Shown piece by piece: positions 62,566-64,000 of a stretch of 64,000 nt of DNA (its first letter is position 1; each line of letters starts with the position of its first letter). The stretch comes from JAUVPB01 sp965223695 (GTDB taxonomy: Bacteria; Actinomycetota; Thermoleophilia; Gaiellales; Gaiellaceae), in the NCBI GenBank assembly GCA_965223695.1, contig CBDCXJ010000024.1, forward strand, positions 248,001-312,000. Reading direction: 5' to 3'. Position numbers and translations under genes: made by a program. Under the pieces are notes generated by a model, which was not told where the DNA came from, made no database searches, and worked only from the letters and a program-made list of their open reading frames with translations.

Positions 62566-63837
62566 ATGCCGCTCACGCAGATAGAAAACGTCCTCTCGGC
62601 GCAACTTCAGGAGCTCACGCGTGATGGGGCTCGCAAGGGCGACGAGGCCCAGATCGTCGAGCTCATTCCGGCTGGCGGCGACAAGGGTCCGCGAGTCCGG
62701 CTCGAGGGGGAGAGAGATCGACGCTTCTTGCGCATGAACTCGAACGGATACCTGGGGCTGGCCCAGAGGGCAGAACTGATTCAGGCCGAGGAGAACGCCA
62801 CGCGCGCCTTCGGCGTCGGCCCCGGAGCGGTCCGTTTCATCAGTGGGACGCATCACCAGCACATCGAGCTCGAGCGCCGGCTGGCGGCGTTTCACGGTCG
62901 CGATGCCGGGATGATCTTCAGCTCGGCCTACGCGGCCGTCCTCGGCGTAGTGGCACCGCTGATCAGCCTGGAAACCGTCGTGTTCAGCGATGAGCTGAAC
63001 CACAACTCGATCATCAACGCGCTGCGAATGGCTCAGCCCAAGGCGAAGGCCATCTACCGCCACGTCGACCTCGATGACCTGCAGGTCAAGCTCGAGGCAG
63101 CGGCCGGCGAAGCCCAGCGAGCCATCGTCATAACGGACGGCGTCTTCAGCATGCGCGGCGACATCGCGCCGCTTTCTGAACTCATGAAGCTCGCTGAGAG
63201 CTGCGACGGAAGGTTCCCGGAGGGTGTCCTCGTGGTCGTCGACGACTCGCACGGCGTAGGAGCGATCGGCGCGAGTGGGCGTGGAGCCGAGGAGCACACA
63301 GCTGGCGCGCCGGCAGACGTTCTCGTGGCCACGCTGGGTAAAGCTCTCGGGGTGAACGGCGGCTATGTGGTCTCTAGCGCGCCCGTCATCGACTATCTGC
63401 GCGAGACCTCGCCGACCTACGTCTACTCGAATCCCATCACAGCGGGGGAGGCGGCAGCGGCACTGGCAGCACTCGACGTCGTCGAAAGCCCGTGCGGGAG
63501 GGAGCTGCTCGTACACCTCCGCAACATGACTCGACGCTTCGAGCGGGGCCTTGTCGAGCTGGGCTATGAGACGATTCCGGGCGACCATCCCGTCGTCCCA
63601 CTCATGGTTCGCGACGCGGATCGCACGTCAGCTCTCGTCCGCCACCTGTTCGAGCACGGTGTCCTGGCCACCGGTCTCAACTATCCCGTGGTCCCGCACG
63701 GCGATCAGTCGATCCGGTTCCAGATCTCCGCCGATCACACCACAACCGACGTCGACGACACCCTCGACGCGCTCGCGCAGTTCCCCGAGCGGGCACTCTG
63801 CCATCCGACCTCCTCGATCGGCGAGGAGAGCGCATGA
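62566..63837 (+). CDS. Alpha-oxoamine synthase family (2-amino-3-ketobutyrate CoA ligase-like)
   Basis: 423 residues. FISGTHHQHIELERRLAAFHG, VVVDDSHGVGAIGASGRG (PLP-ring Asp, 226-231) and VATLGKALGVNGGYV (Schiff-base Lys 259) are the PLP blocks. Members are KBL, AONS, serine palmitoyltransferase and 5-aminolevulinate synthase; the SGTHHQHIELE form and length fit KBL-like enzymes best. It condenses or splits an amino acid and an acyl-CoA. ATG 62566 has an AGGAG site. The stop overlaps the SDR start by 4 bp, so the next enzyme may reduce its keto product. If KBL, the SDR would play the role of threonine dehydrogenase or sphinganine-type reductase. Confidence 0.86.
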   Translation: MPLTQIENVLSAQLQELTRDGARKGDEAQIVELIPAGGDKGPRVRLEGERDRRFLRMNSNGYLGLAQRAELIQAEENATRAFGVGPGAVRFISGTHHQHIELERRLAAFHGRDAGMIFSSAYAAVLGVVAPLISLETVVFSDELNHNSIINALRMAQPKAKAIYRHVDLDDLQVKLEAAAGEAQRAIVITDGVFSMRGDIAPLSELMKLAESCDGRFPEGVLVVVDDSHGVGAIGASGRGAEEHTAGAPADVLVATLGKALGVNGGYVVSSAPVIDYLRETSPTYVYSNPITAGEAAAALAALDVVESPCGRELLVHLRNMTRRFERGLVELGYETIPGDHPVVPLMVRDADRTSALVRHLFEHGVLATGLNYPVVPHGDQSIRFQISADHTTTDVDDTLDALAQFPERALCHPTSSIGEESA

Positions 63838-64000
63838 GCGACGACGCACGGATCGCGCTCGTGACCGGCGGCGGGCGGGGGATGGGGCTGGCCTGCGCCA
63901 AGCGCCTGGCCCGAGATTGCGATGCTGTGGCCCTCCTGGATCGCGATGCGGAAGCGATCGACCGTGCGCTCATCGCGCTTGCGGAGGAGACCACGGCGCC
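63834..64000 (+). CDS. Short-chain dehydrogenase/reductase, 3' end outside the window
   Basis: The first 55 residues are visible. IALVTGGGRGMGLACAKRLAR is the Rossmann glycine-rich motif TGxxxGxG, followed by the acidic end of strand 2 in ALLDRD, which suggests NAD rather than NADP. ATG 63834 overlaps the preceding stop (ATGA), so the two enzymes are made together. Substrate unknown; reduction of the oxoamine product is a reasonable guess. Confidence 0.85.
   Translation, partial: MSDDARIALVTGGGRGMGLACAKRLARDCDAVALLDRDAEAIDRALIALAEETTA

Overview
The window is high-GC DNA with frequent GTG starts, many 4-bp stop/start overlaps, two luciferase-like flavin/F420 oxidoreductases, an F420/FMN-type PPOX protein, a MarP-type protease and a split purS/purQ pair. 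This suggests an actinomycete-lineage bacterium, possibly Thermoleophilia (Gaiellales or Solirubrobacterales). The assignment rests on gene content only; there is no rRNA and I recognise no tRNA.

Layout. 1-2.3 kb: lipoprotein end and a divergent two-domain peptidoglycan enzyme, followed by a gene-free stretch with three hairpins. 2.3-7.4 kb: a tightly overlapping operon ettA - class I aminotransferase - MFS exporter - luciferase-like oxidoreductase. 7.4-13.3 kb: radical SAM protein, solute-binding lipoprotein, ABC ATPase and two permeases, related to E. coli YnjB/YnjD/YnjC, with a YnjF-like CDP-alcohol phosphatidyltransferase wedged in on the other strand. 13.5-17.2 kb: metH. 17.5-20.7 kb: LOG-type nucleosidase - phospholipase D-like - two SnoaL-like proteins, divergent from rpiA. 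20.7-25.4 kb: MarP-like protease, ECF sigma factor, zinc-finger anti-sigma candidate with TlpA and CcdA, and a DUF3179 lipoprotein. 25.5-34.0 kb: PH-domain protein, a second luciferase-like enzyme, purQ-purS-purC-purB, a GGDEF-EAL protein, purE and purD. 34.1-38.4 kb: a secreted protein and a 2-hydroxyacid-type operon. 38.5-45.7 kb: KhtT/KhtU-like cation antiporter, MacB-type exporter, PPOX, PRC-barrel-like protein and a response regulator.

From about 46.1 to 62.1 kb the character changes. There are two fairly intact insertion sequences, at least three IS3 remnants, a lone IS256-type end, and broken pieces of restriction or defence genes (a zinc-ribbon PD-(D/E)XK protein, an Eco57I-like enzyme, HsdR, a GmrSD-type DUF262/DUF1524 protein). 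A split but apparently intact zinc ABC transporter lies among them. A roughly 400-bp cassette occurs twice, each copy beside a truncated restriction gene. The island's right edge falls inside a glyoxalase-family gene. After it come an alpha-oxoamine synthase and the start of an SDR gene, which form an operon.

Several otherwise good genes are broken by a single-base frame change (marP, the sigma factor, the Fe-alcohol dehydrogenase start, the PPOX start, the glyoxalase). Most can be repaired by adding one base, so read errors in the assembly must be excluded before calling these pseudogenes.
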